This document shows, in pieces, positions 1 through 5,746 of a stretch of DNA of 5,746 nt. Every line of letters begins with the position of its first letter. Position 1 is the first letter of the stretch. This stretch comes from Gemmatimonadaceae bacterium (GTDB lineage Bacteria > Gemmatimonadota > Gemmatimonadetes > Gemmatimonadales > Gemmatimonadaceae). The stretch spans positions 1-5,746 of the forward strand of contig JACMLI010000648.1 in the NCBI GenBank assembly GCA_014379705.1. Direction: 5' to 3'. The notes under the pieces were generated by a model. That model did no database searches and was not told where the DNA came from. It worked only from the letters and a program-made list of their open reading frames with translations. The position numbers were made by a program, and so were the translations under genes.

Positions 1-570
1 GTGCGCGCGCACCGCGCGTTGCCGCATGGTGTGATTGGTGGCGCGATCAGCCCCGCCACGCAGGATCCCCTCAACTGGTCGGTGTGGGCCGTTGACTACG
101 GACGCTACGCGCCACCGTTCGAGGCCGGCGCGCAAGCGTGGGTATCCGACGTCAACGTGTGCTACAAGCGCCGGTGCATCGAGGCGACGCGGGACATCTG
201 GCAGGAGCGCTACAACGAGGCCCGCGTGCACTGGTCGCTCGCCGCTGCGGGGGAGGTGCTCTACCTCGTGCCTGACGCCGTGGTGGAGTTCCGGAGCCGC
301 TACACCTCACTCGGCGCGCTGGCGTCGCAGCGGTTCCACTGGGGGCGTCTCTTCGGCCAGGTACGAGCGTCGGACGCGTCAGCGGTGAGACGCGCGATGC
401 TCGTGCTGTCGGGTCCCGTGGTGCCCCTCGTCCTGCTCGCCCGCCACGCCGGCACGCAGCGACGGTTGGGTAACGCGGCCCGGTTTGCGCGCGCGCTCCC
501 CAACGTCTTCACGATCCTCGTGGCCTGGTCGGCGGGCGAAGGCTGGGGCGCCCTCACCGGTCGCGCCTGA
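1..570 (+). CDS. Family 2 glycosyltransferase, C-terminal part (5' end outside window)
   Basis: This is the C-terminal 189 codons of a probable GT2 (GT-A fold) glycosyltransferase, which would move a sugar from a nucleotide donor at the cytoplasmic face of the membrane. The GTG at base 1 is probably an internal valine codon, not the start. The IGGA stretch at residues 12-15 aligns with the VGGP stretch at residues 112-115 of the complete homologue at 579-1472, so about 100 N-terminal residues, including the nucleotide-binding part, lie upstream. Shared landmarks are GG, a PP pair (38-39), an SDVN/GNNV-like segment (49-52), an SLxxxxSQRxxxxRxF block (103-118) and a C-terminal WxAGExxGxLxG block. 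Two hydrophobic stretches (about 131-147 and 166-186) suggest membrane association. The stop is TGA at 568-570, and the convergent neighbour ends 8 bp away. The family call is good; donor and acceptor are unknown. Confidence 0.8.
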   Translation: MRAHRALPHGVIGGAISPATQDPLNWSVWAVDYGRYAPPFEAGAQAWVSDVNVCYKRRCIEATRDIWQERYNEARVHWSLAAAGEVLYLVPDAVVEFRSRYTSLGALASQRFHWGRLFGQVRASDASAVRRAMLVLSGPVVPLVLLARHAGTQRRLGNAARFARALPNVFTILVAWSAGEGWGALTGRA

Positions 571-585
571 CGCGGCCCTCAGCGC
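563..585. terminator. Weak inverted repeat spanning the two convergent stop codons
   Basis: GCGCCTGA at 563-570 can pair with TCAGCGC at 579-585, leaving one bulged C and an 8-base loop. The repeat covers the stop codons of both convergent glycosyltransferase genes and could slow transcription from both sides. There is no T-tract on either side. Part of the pairing is automatic, because both genes end in TGA on opposite strands, and GC-rich DNA gives such stems by chance. Treat it as a possible, unproven termination site. Confidence 0.2.
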
Positions 586-1472
586 ACCCGGCCTAACGAA
601 TCTCCCGGCCCCGCGAGGTAGCCGACGAGTTCCCCGGCCGCCCACGAGACCACGAACGTCGCGATCAGTGGCAGGGAGCGGAGCAGCGTGCCGCGGTGGT
701 CCGGGCGCGCCCCGACGCGCGACACGATGCGCAGCAGCAGGACGGGCGGCAGGATGACGGATCCCGCGGCGTAGGCAAGGCGCTTCAGCGCGGAAGACTG
801 CTGCCCTCGCTTGCCCGCAAACGAGCGCGAGTAGAGGTAGCGCTGCGACAGGTATTCCCAGAGCGAGTAGTGCTTGTCGTGCCCGATCACGCCTTCGGGC
901 ACCATGACCAGCGAGCCGCCGTCGGCCTTGATCGCCTCGTGCATGTCGTTCTCCCAGCTCCCCCGCCGCAGCAGCTCCAAATGTTTCCGCGCGGTATCCG
1001 CGGGATACACGACATTGTTGCCCGGCAACCACGAGGTGCTCCCGCCCGGGAGGGGGGGCATGCAGTGCGAGTACTCGCAAAGGAAGGCCGCACGATCGAG
1101 GAGCGTTACCGTGGCGAGGTTATCCACCGGCCCTCCGACGATTGCGCCCGTTTCGCGGGCCTTCGCGGTCATGAGGGCCACCCATCCGGCGGGCACGGCT
1201 ACGTGGTCCTCGATCACCGCGACGTAGGGCGTCGTCACCTGTTCGAACGCGATGGCGCGCATCGCCGGTATCGTGGTGCCGGGTGCGACGTCAATGAGCC
1301 GGGCCCACGGGAACGATGCCTTGACGAGGGTGGACACGGGTGCCCCGAGACGCGAGACCACAATGGCCTCGACGCCAGTCGCGCGGCGTTCGCGCTCGAG
1401 GGCCTCGAGGGTCTTTCGGACGTCCGACGGCTCGTTGACGGCCGGAACGATAACGGTCAGTGATGCGGTCAC
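579..1472 (-). CDS. Family 2 glycosyltransferase with C-terminal membrane segments
   Basis: This complete 297-residue protein is a probable inner-membrane GT2 enzyme that transfers a sugar from a nucleotide donor. The N-terminus carries the typical first strand and nucleotide-binding segment (LTVIVPAVNEP, residues 5-15). The acidic metal/donor site is a VIEDHVAV segment (86-93), so Glu-Asp-His stands where DxD is usual; it is followed by PAGW (94-97). A WEND segment (173-176) sits where many GT2 enzymes keep a catalytic acidic residue, and an SLxxxLSQRYLYSR block follows (203-216). Hydrophobic stretches at about 232-249 and 264-287 suggest two membrane helices or a hairpin. The start is GTG at 1472. 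GGAG at 1487-1490 is 14 nt upstream, rather far for a ribosome site. The gene is homologous to the partial gene at 1-570 and faces it tail to tail. The specific substrate cannot be read from the sequence; lipid-linked sugar or exopolysaccharide synthesis is plausible. Confidence 0.87.
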   Translation of the reverse strand: MTASLTVIVPAVNEPSDVRKTLEALERERRATGVEAIVVSRLGAPVSTLVKASFPWARLIDVAPGTTIPAMRAIAFEQVTTPYVAVIEDHVAVPAGWVALMTAKARETGAIVGGPVDNLATVTLLDRAAFLCEYSHCMPPLPGGSTSWLPGNNVVYPADTARKHLELLRRGSWENDMHEAIKADGGSLVMVPEGVIGHDKHYSLWEYLSQRYLYSRSFAGKRGQQSSALKRLAYAAGSVILPPVLLLRIVSRVGARPDHRGTLLRSLPLIATFVVSWAAGELVGYLAGPGDSLGRVR

Positions 1473-1559
1473 GGTGTGCGCGTGCGCTCCAGTCAGGGGA
1501 TCGTGCTTTGATCAATCGAGTCGAGCTGTCAAGTTTCGGGCCGCGGCGGTCCGGTCATC
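1473..1559. promoter_or_regulatory. Divergent intergenic region between GT2 and GT-C genes
   Basis: This 87 bp gap separates two divergently transcribed genes and must hold the promoter of at least the minus-strand gene. Bases about 1501-1536 are richer in A and T than the surroundings. They contain the 8-bp palindrome TTGATCAA (1508-1515), a possible operator half-element or simply chance. On the plus strand TTGATC (1508-1513) could act as a -35 box, but the hexamer 17 bp downstream, AAGTTT, is a poor -10. No strong ribosome site precedes the plus-strand ATG at 1560. Confidence 0.5.
1504..1532 (-). promoter_or_regulatory. Candidate promoter of the minus-strand GT2 gene
   Basis: Read on the minus strand, bases 1532-1527 give TTGACA, a perfect sigma-70-type -35 hexamer. 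At 17 bp spacing the -10 position (1509-1504) reads AAAGCA, a poor match to TATAAT. Transcription would start near 1497, about 25 nt before the GTG at 1472, and would include the GGAG at 1490-1487. The -35 match and geometry support it; the weak -10 argues against it. Confidence 0.3.
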
Positions 1560-3116
1560 ATGTCCACGAGCGGGTGGCGCGGATCGTGCTCGAGCGGCAG
1601 TGGAAATCTCACCATCGACCGATCCGTCTTGAAGCGCTCCTCGCATGATCGCCACGAAGACCGCGAGTGGTTGATCCCACTCGCTCTCGGCCTGCTGGCC
1701 CTCGGGCTTCGCCTGCCGGGCCTCGACACGGGTCTCTGGAACGACGAGATCGCCGCGATCATTCAGTCATTTCGCACCTCGTTCCCGGCAAACCTCTCCG
1801 AGTTTCGCGGGGACAACAAGCATCCGCTCTACGCACTCCTCGCCCACGCGTCGCTCGTGATGTTCGGCGAGACGGCATGGGCGATCCGGCTGCCCTCGCT
1901 GCTCTTCGGCGTGGCCTCGGTCCCGATGCTCTACTGGCTCGCCCGGCCATTGGTCGGTCGACGCGAAGCGATCTCGGCGGCGCTCCTCCTCGCCGTCTCC
2001 TACCACCACGTCTGGTTTTCGCAGAGCGCGCGAGGCTACAGCGCCCTCCTCTTCTTCGCCCTGCTCACCACGCACCAGCTGCTGGGCATGCTGCGTCGCA
2101 GCGATCGCCGCGCGGCCATCGCCTTTGCCATCTGCATCGCCCTCGGGACGTATGCGCACCTGACGTTCGTCTTCTTTGTCTTCACGCAATTCGTGGTTGC
2201 GCTGGTCGCACTCGCCTGGCCCGCGCGCGGCACGGTGCGCCCCGATTGGCGTCTCGTGCTCCTTCCGTTCGTCGTCGGTGGCATCATCAGCGCGGCGTTG
2301 CACTACCCGATGCTGCAGCCGATGCTGGACTACTTCACGCAGCCGTCGGACCAGACGGAGGTGTCGTCGCCGGCATGGGCTGTCGCCGAGGGCATTCGTG
2401 TTTTGCGTGCGGGTTTCGGCGATGCCTTTGGCCTCGCGGTTGTCGCCCTCGCGATTGCGGCGCCCATCGGCCTCGCCGGGGTCATCACGTGGTTCCGTCG
2501 GGATCGCGACGTGGCGCTCATCATCGTGCTGGCACCGCTAGCCATCATCGCCGGCGCGGCGCTCGGTCGCGGCACGATGTACCCTCGCTTCTTCTTCGTC
2601 CTCGGCGGCTTCTTCGTCCTGCTCGTCGTGCGCGGTGCCTTTGCGACCGGGGCGTGGCTGGCGCAGTGGCCAAAGGGAGCGAGCGACGACGCGCGCACGA
2701 CGCGTGGTGAACGGCTCGCGATGGCCGCGGTGGGGGTGCTCATCCTCGCCTCCCTCGCGTCGCTGCCGCGCGAGTGGAGCGTACCCAAGCAGGACTTCGA
2801 GGGACCGCTGGCGATGGTGCAGCAGCAGAAGGCACCGGGCGACCAGGTGGCCGTCGCCGACGTGACGGCCGCCGTGTACTTGCTCTACTACCGGCTTCCC
2901 TGGACGCGCGTGAAGACCGTGGCCGACTTCGATGCGCTGCGGCAGCAGGGCAAGGTGTGGTTCATCTACACGTTCCCGCGCTATCTCGACCTGTATGATC
3001 CGGCGCTCGCCGCCCACGTCGATGCAGACTGCAAGGAGCAGGCGGTGTTTCCGGCGACCCTCGGTGGGGGTGAGGTGATCGTGTGCACGATGGACGCGAT
3101 CGCGCCCGCAACCTAA
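1560..3116 (+). CDS. ArnT/PMT-type GT-C glycosyltransferase, polytopic membrane protein
   Basis: This 518-residue integral membrane protein resembles the PMT_2/ArnT-like GT-C family, whose members transfer a sugar from a polyprenyl-phosphate donor on the outer face of the inner membrane. The first hydrophobic helix (about 37-52) is followed by LWNDEI (59-64), whose Asp62-Glu63 matches the catalytic acidic motif of the first periplasmic loop. KHPLY (87-91) matches the family's HPPLY-like motif, and SQSARGYS (154-161) matches its (E/Q)xARxY motif. About 11-12 hydrophobic helices run to residue 403. A soluble tail (about 405-518) follows, probably periplasmic, with cysteines 491 and 509 that could pair. 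The first 36 residues are polar and Ser/Arg-rich, and no good ribosome site precedes the ATG, so the true start could be TTG at 1629. The 3' end overlaps the convergent methyltransferase gene by 4 bp. Acceptor (lipid, protein or glycan) unknown. Confidence 0.87.
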   Translation: MSTSGWRGSCSSGSGNLTIDRSVLKRSSHDRHEDREWLIPLALGLLALGLRLPGLDTGLWNDEIAAIIQSFRTSFPANLSEFRGDNKHPLYALLAHASLVMFGETAWAIRLPSLLFGVASVPMLYWLARPLVGRREAISAALLLAVSYHHVWFSQSARGYSALLFFALLTTHQLLGMLRRSDRRAAIAFAICIALGTYAHLTFVFFVFTQFVVALVALAWPARGTVRPDWRLVLLPFVVGGIISAALHYPMLQPMLDYFTQPSDQTEVSSPAWAVAEGIRVLRAGFGDAFGLAVVALAIAAPIGLAGVITWFRRDRDVALIIVLAPLAIIAGAALGRGTMYPRFFFVLGGFFVLLVVRGAFATGAWLAQWPKGASDDARTTRGERLAMAAVGVLILASLASLPREWSVPKQDFEGPLAMVQQQKAPGDQVAVADVTAAVYLLYYRLPWTRVKTVADFDALRQQGKVWFIYTFPRYLDLYDPALAAHVDADCKEQAVFPATLGGGEVIVCTMDAIAPAT

Positions 3117-4135
3117 CGAGGCCTGGTGGCCGATGCCTGGAGCAGGGGCCCGATGGCTCGCAACACCGTGCGCGCGACCGGCGCGGTCCGCAGCCCCCCA
3201 TACCCATCGGCCGCGAGGCGGAGCACGCCGGAAAACTGCGCCCGCTGCGACGCGGAGAGACCCGGGATGCCCACGCGCACGTCGGCAAATCCCGCGGTGC
3301 GCAACTCACGACGCAGCGAGCCCGCGGTGAGGAGGCGTCGATGAGGTGGACGGGCCATCTGCAGGCGCGACACCAGGCCCACCAGCGATCGTGGCAGGAG
3401 GCCTCCGCCGGGAATGCCGATGTGCGGGTCGGGGCCGAGACTTGTCCGGTTCGGTGCGGCCACGAGGATGCGGCCCCCGGGTCGCGTCACGCGAAAGGCC
3501 TCGCTGAGCGCGCGCGCCTGGTCGCGAAAGAGTTCGAGCGCGTGCATGATCGTCACGACGTCGAACGTCGCATCGGGGAAGGGCAGCGCTTCCGCGCACG
3601 CAGCGATCAGCGGTGCGCGCAGGCCCTCCTGTGCGACCTGCTTCTGCCCCATGGTGATGTGGCGGAAACCAATGTCGACGCCGGCGACCTGCGCCCCACG
3701 ACGCGCTGCGGCGACGACCAGCGGCGCCTCGCCGCAGCCGATGTCGAGCATGCGACCGATCGTGCCGAGCGTCCCGAAGCCCTCTTCCCACGACGCGAGC
3801 GCTACGTCCGCGCGCGAGGTGCCACCGAGCATGCGCGACTTGTTGAGCATGGCCTGCGGCTCGGGCACCTCGGGCGTCATCGCGTAATACAGGTCGATGA
3901 TGCCCGCGAAATCCCGCTCGCCGAACTCGCGGTGCAGCGCACGCGCCTTGGCCACATCGCCGAGGACCGAGATGTACGGATCGGGCGCGATGCGAAGGTC
4001 GGGGATGCCGTGCTCGATCGCATAGGCCTGCCCGCAACGCGTGCAATGCAGCGACGACGATCCGGCATTCCCCTCGAGCGTGGCCTTGCACGTCGGGCAG
4101 GCCAGCTCGAGCCAATCGTCCATCACGAACGCCAT
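3113..4135 (-). CDS. Zinc-ribbon class I SAM-dependent methyltransferase
   Basis: This is a 340-residue cytoplasmic methyltransferase. A small N-terminal Trm112-like zinc ribbon (Cys13-x2-Cys16, Cys31-x2-Cys34) ends in HGIPDL (42-47). It is followed by a linker and a Rossmann-type Methyltransf_11 domain: motif I LDIGCGEAPL (130-139), acidic VDIG (153-156), ALPFPDATFDVV (183-194) and TRPGGRILVAAPN (217-229). The C-terminal third (about 240-340) is probably a substrate lid; I cannot assign its specificity. ATG 4135 is chosen because GGAAGG lies 4 nt upstream. A longer reading from GTG 4201 would add 22 residues, but its GGAG directly abuts the GTG with no spacing. In a glycosyltransferase neighbourhood it may methylate a sugar, a lipid carrier or another small molecule; this is inference. 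Related zinc-ribbon methyltransferases also act on RNA or quinones, so the domain call is firm and the substrate open. Confidence 0.88.
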   Translation of the reverse strand: MAFVMDDWLELACPTCKATLEGNAGSSSLHCTRCGQAYAIEHGIPDLRIAPDPYISVLGDVAKARALHREFGERDFAGIIDLYYAMTPEVPEPQAMLNKSRMLGGTSRADVALASWEEGFGTLGTIGRMLDIGCGEAPLVVAAARRGAQVAGVDIGFRHITMGQKQVAQEGLRAPLIAACAEALPFPDATFDVVTIMHALELFRDQARALSEAFRVTRPGGRILVAAPNRTSLGPDPHIGIPGGGLLPRSLVGLVSRLQMARPPHRRLLTAGSLRRELRTAGFADVRVGIPGLSASQRAQFSGVLRLAADGYGGLRTAPVARTVLRAIGPLLQASATRPR

Positions 4136-4245
4136 GTCGCCTTCCGGTCGCGGGGGTGGTGGGCGGTGGCGTATGTTATGCGCTCCCCGCAGCGCCGTCA
4201 CCTCCGCGCCTCGTCGTCCGACGTGCGAGCCCCGAACCGTTCCGC
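4136..4245. promoter_or_regulatory. Divergent intergenic region with short AT-rich core
   Basis: This 110 bp gap separates the minus-strand methyltransferase and the plus-strand membrane protein gene. Its only AT-rich spot is GTATGTTATG (4171-4180). Read on the minus strand this gives CATAAC, a possible -10 box about 40 nt before the ATG at 4135; read on the plus strand it gives TATGTT, about 69 nt before the ATG at 4246. I see no convincing -35 hexamer at the right distance for either direction, so promoter identity is uncertain. No hairpin or repeat stands out in the rest of the gap. Confidence 0.4.
4140..4145 (-). promoter_or_regulatory. Ribosome binding site of the methyltransferase gene
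   Basis: On the minus strand GGAAGG lies 4 nt before the ATG at 4135. It is the best Shine-Dalgarno match among the gene starts in this window and decides the start in favour of 4135 over the GTG at 4201 and the in-frame ATG at 4123, which has no such element. Confidence 0.65.
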
Positions 4246-5746
4246 ATGACGACGCTCCCGCCTGACGATCGCGCCGTGCGCCCAGCCGGCCTCCCCGGCG
4301 CGCGTCGCCTGCTTGGCTTTCCGTGGATCGTCTGGGTCCTGGCCCTGCTCGCCGCCGTGGTCCACATCGCGCCGTTCTGGCGCGCGGAGCTCAGCCAGCG
4401 CGGTGAGTGGACCTTCGAGGAAAACCTCACGATTTCCCCCGACCAGATGCAGTACCGCATCTGGCTGCGGCAGACGCAACGGGAGGGACCGGTGATCACC
4501 AACCGGTTCACGACCGAACCCAATCGCGCGCACCTGCCCGTCTACTTCTTCTGGGCCGTCGGGAAGGTCGCGACCGTGGTGGGCACGACGCCCGAGCGCG
4601 CGTACGCGTACGCGGGCAGTGCGCTCGCCATCGCGCTCACGCTCCTGCTGTACGCGGCGGTGCGCCGCTTTGTCCCGGATCCGCGACAGCTGCTCTGGGT
4701 GGTCGTGCCCCTCATGCTGGCGGGGGGATTGGGGGGGCACCTCAAGTTGCTCGCGCAGGTGCCCGGCCTCGCGTCGTCGTCGACCGTGCAGCGGTTCCTC
4801 CTCGATCCCATCGACCTCTTCCCGGCCTTCGAGGACTATCGCAGTCACTACATCGTGAAGGTGTGGCTCGACACGCACTCAACGGCGCTGTGGATCGTTG
4901 GGCTGGGCGCCGTGCTTGTGTTCCATTCCGCGGTGCTGCGCCCCACGTGGCCGCGCATCGCCGCGGCGGTCGCGATGTTCGCCCTCATGACGGTGCTGCA
5001 CGTCTACGAAGGCATCACGCTGCTCGCCATCGCGTACGGCATCGCGCTCTGCTGCTGGCCGTTGGTGCGCGATCACCGCCGACTGCTGGCGCTCGTCGCG
5101 TCGTGCACCGGCGCGGTGGCCGCGTGCTACATCATCCTCGGGGTGCTGTACGCGCGCGGTGGCCTTCCGCTCCCCGATTGGCGCGCGATCAACATCCTCG
5201 TCCTGATCGTGCTCATGGCGTACCCCATTTCCTGGGCGCTGATCGCGTGGGGTGGGGCCGCGCGATGGCGTGTGGGTGGTCTTCGCGATCGCTTCCTCAT
5301 CGGGTGGATCCTCGGCTGCACCGTCGTCACGCTCTCGGGGCCATTCTTCCCGTATCCCGATCGCGGGACGATGACGATGCAGGTTCCCCTCGCGATCCTG
5401 GCCGCGATCATCTACTTCGGCCGCTGGCCGCGGGTTCGTCCAGTCCACGCCGTCGTGCTCCTTCTCGTGTGCGGCGCCACGCCGCTCTGGATCGCCGCGC
5501 GCACCTGGTACTTCAGCGGCTTTCGCACCGATGCACCATTCCAGTACGTGAACGCGTCGCATCGCTCGGCGCGCGATGCACTGCGCGCGGTGGGCGACAC
5601 AAGCCATGTGCTCCTCGCCGACGTTCCCGACCTGCTCTGGCTTGCGCCGACGTTCCCGGGTCGGCTCTACGTCGGGCACTTCTTCCTCACGGTGGACTTC
5701 GGCACCAAGGTCCGCGCGTTGCGCGAGGCACTGGCCGATCCGGCGA
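4246..5746 (+). CDS. Large polytopic membrane protein, GT-C-like, family not assigned (3' end outside window)
   Basis: An open frame of 500 codons runs from ATG 4246 off the right edge without a stop; I do not recognise the exact family. After a 25-residue polar, Pro/Arg-rich head comes a helix (about 26-44), then a loop with SPDQMQYRIWLRQ (64-76). Here Asp66 and Gln69-Tyr70 sit where GT-C glycosyltransferases keep catalytic acidic residues after the first helix. Roughly ten further hydrophobic helices follow up to about residue 418. Conserved-looking loop residues include EDYRSHYIVK (196-205) and FFPYPDRG (367-374). The tail (about 420 onward) looks soluble. Its order of elements, ALRAVGD then LLADV, an aromatic stretch and a later ALREAL, resembles the tail of the GT-C protein at 1560-3116. 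I infer a glycosyltransferase or lipid-linked glycan enzyme of the envelope. No in-frame ATG or GTG lies just upstream of 4246, and its ribosome site is weak. No co-directional neighbour is visible. Confidence 0.8.
   Translation, partial: MTTLPPDDRAVRPAGLPGARRLLGFPWIVWVLALLAAVVHIAPFWRAELSQRGEWTFEENLTISPDQMQYRIWLRQTQREGPVITNRFTTEPNRAHLPVYFFWAVGKVATVVGTTPERAYAYAGSALAIALTLLLYAAVRRFVPDPRQLLWVVVPLMLAGGLGGHLKLLAQVPGLASSSTVQRFLLDPIDLFPAFEDYRSHYIVKVWLDTHSTALWIVGLGAVLVFHSAVLRPTWPRIAAAVAMFALMTVLHVYEGITLLAIAYGIALCCWPLVRDHRRLLALVASCTGAVAACYIILGVLYARGGLPLPDWRAINILVLIVLMAYPISWALIAWGGAARWRVGGLRDRFLIGWILGCTVVTLSGPFFPYPDRGTMTMQVPLAILAAIIYFGRWPRVRPVHAVVLLLVCGATPLWIAARTWYFSGFRTDAPFQYVNASHRSARDALRAVGDTSHVLLADVPDLLWLAPTFPGRLYVGHFFLTVDFGTKVRALREALADPA
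4596..4614. repeat. Alternating purine-pyrimidine run with 16-bp palindrome
   Basis: Nineteen bases from 4596 to 4614 alternate strictly between purine and pyrimidine, and 4599-4614 is a perfect 16-bp palindrome built from the repeated unit CGCGTA. It lies inside the membrane protein gene and encodes the Ala-Tyr-Ala-Tyr-Ala segment at residues 119-123. Such runs can adopt left-handed DNA under supercoiling, but the codons alone may explain it. Confidence 0.5.

Noticed and set aside
696..1463. Long plus-strand open frame of 255 codons opposite the minus-strand glycosyltransferase gene
   Set aside because: Its product is Arg/His/Gly-rich with no recognisable motif, while the opposite strand encodes a clear GT2 protein. 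It is a mirror frame caused by high GC.
1667..2710. Plus-strand open frame of 347 codons in another frame of the GT-C gene
   Set aside because: The product is rich in Arg, Pro and Ala with no hydrophobic helices or motifs, whereas the frame from 1560 carries the GT-C motifs.
3120..3131. GGCC-TGGT-GGCC hairpin just after the overlapping stop codons, as a terminator
   Set aside because: The stem is only 4 bp, has no T-tract and lies inside the methyltransferase coding sequence. Such stems are expected by chance at this GC content.
4136..4201. Longer methyltransferase start at GTG 4201
   Set aside because: The GGAG element directly abuts that GTG and leaves no spacer. The 22 added residues are Pro/Arg-rich and the ATG at 4135 has a proper ribosome site.
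3083..4249. Plus-strand open frame of 388 codons opposite the methyltransferase gene
   Set aside because: It is longer than the real gene, but its product is charged, of low complexity and without any domain. The minus strand holds all the methyltransferase motifs and a good ribosome site.
4879..5679. Minus-strand open frame of 266 codons opposite the large membrane protein gene
   Set aside because: The product is a hydrophilic Arg/Asp/Glu/His-rich sequence typical of the antisense of a GC-rich membrane protein gene. The plus strand has a continuous, helix-rich frame.
1..5746. CRISPR array, tRNA, rRNA, transposase or integration site
   Set aside because: I saw no regularly spaced repeats, no cloverleaf-like segment, no transposase motifs and no terminal inverted repeats. 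Coding sequence fills almost the whole window.

Overview
The window is strongly GC-rich throughout, with GC-loving third codon positions, short intergenic gaps and GTG starts. It contains five protein genes and no RNA gene, insertion sequence, CRISPR array or long non-coding stretch. The gene types and base composition fit a high-GC, probably diderm, soil- or water-type bacterium. Gemmatimonadota or a similar lineage is my guess, but no single marker here proves the phylum.

Layout: (1) 1-570, plus strand, the C-terminal part of a family 2 glycosyltransferase cut by the left edge. (2) 579-1472, minus strand, a complete family 2 glycosyltransferase with a membrane-associated C-terminus, visibly homologous to gene 1. 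(3) 1560-3116, plus strand, a polytopic GT-C glycosyltransferase of the ArnT/PMT type. (4) 3113-4135, minus strand, a class I SAM methyltransferase with an N-terminal zinc ribbon. (5) 4246 to beyond the right edge, plus strand, a second large polytopic membrane protein that resembles GT-C enzymes but that I cannot assign to a family. It has no stop codon before the window ends.

The five genes alternate strictly in direction (+ - + - +). They form two convergent pairs (8 bp apart; 4 bp overlap) and two divergent pairs (87 bp and 110 bp gaps). The two divergent gaps are therefore the only places in the window where ordinary intergenic promoters can sit, and none of the five genes forms an operon with its neighbour here.

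Functionally this looks like an envelope glycan or glycoconjugate locus. Family 2 enzymes at the inner membrane would transfer sugars from nucleotide donors, GT-C enzymes would use polyprenyl-phosphate-linked sugars on the outer face, and the methyltransferase could modify a sugar, lipid or other small molecule. The product and the joint action of the genes are inferences from gene type and proximity. I found no clear evidence of a wholly new system. The best leads are the inverted glycosyltransferase pair, the unassigned membrane protein (gene 5) with a C-terminal region similar in pattern to that of gene 3, and the unusual alternating architecture.
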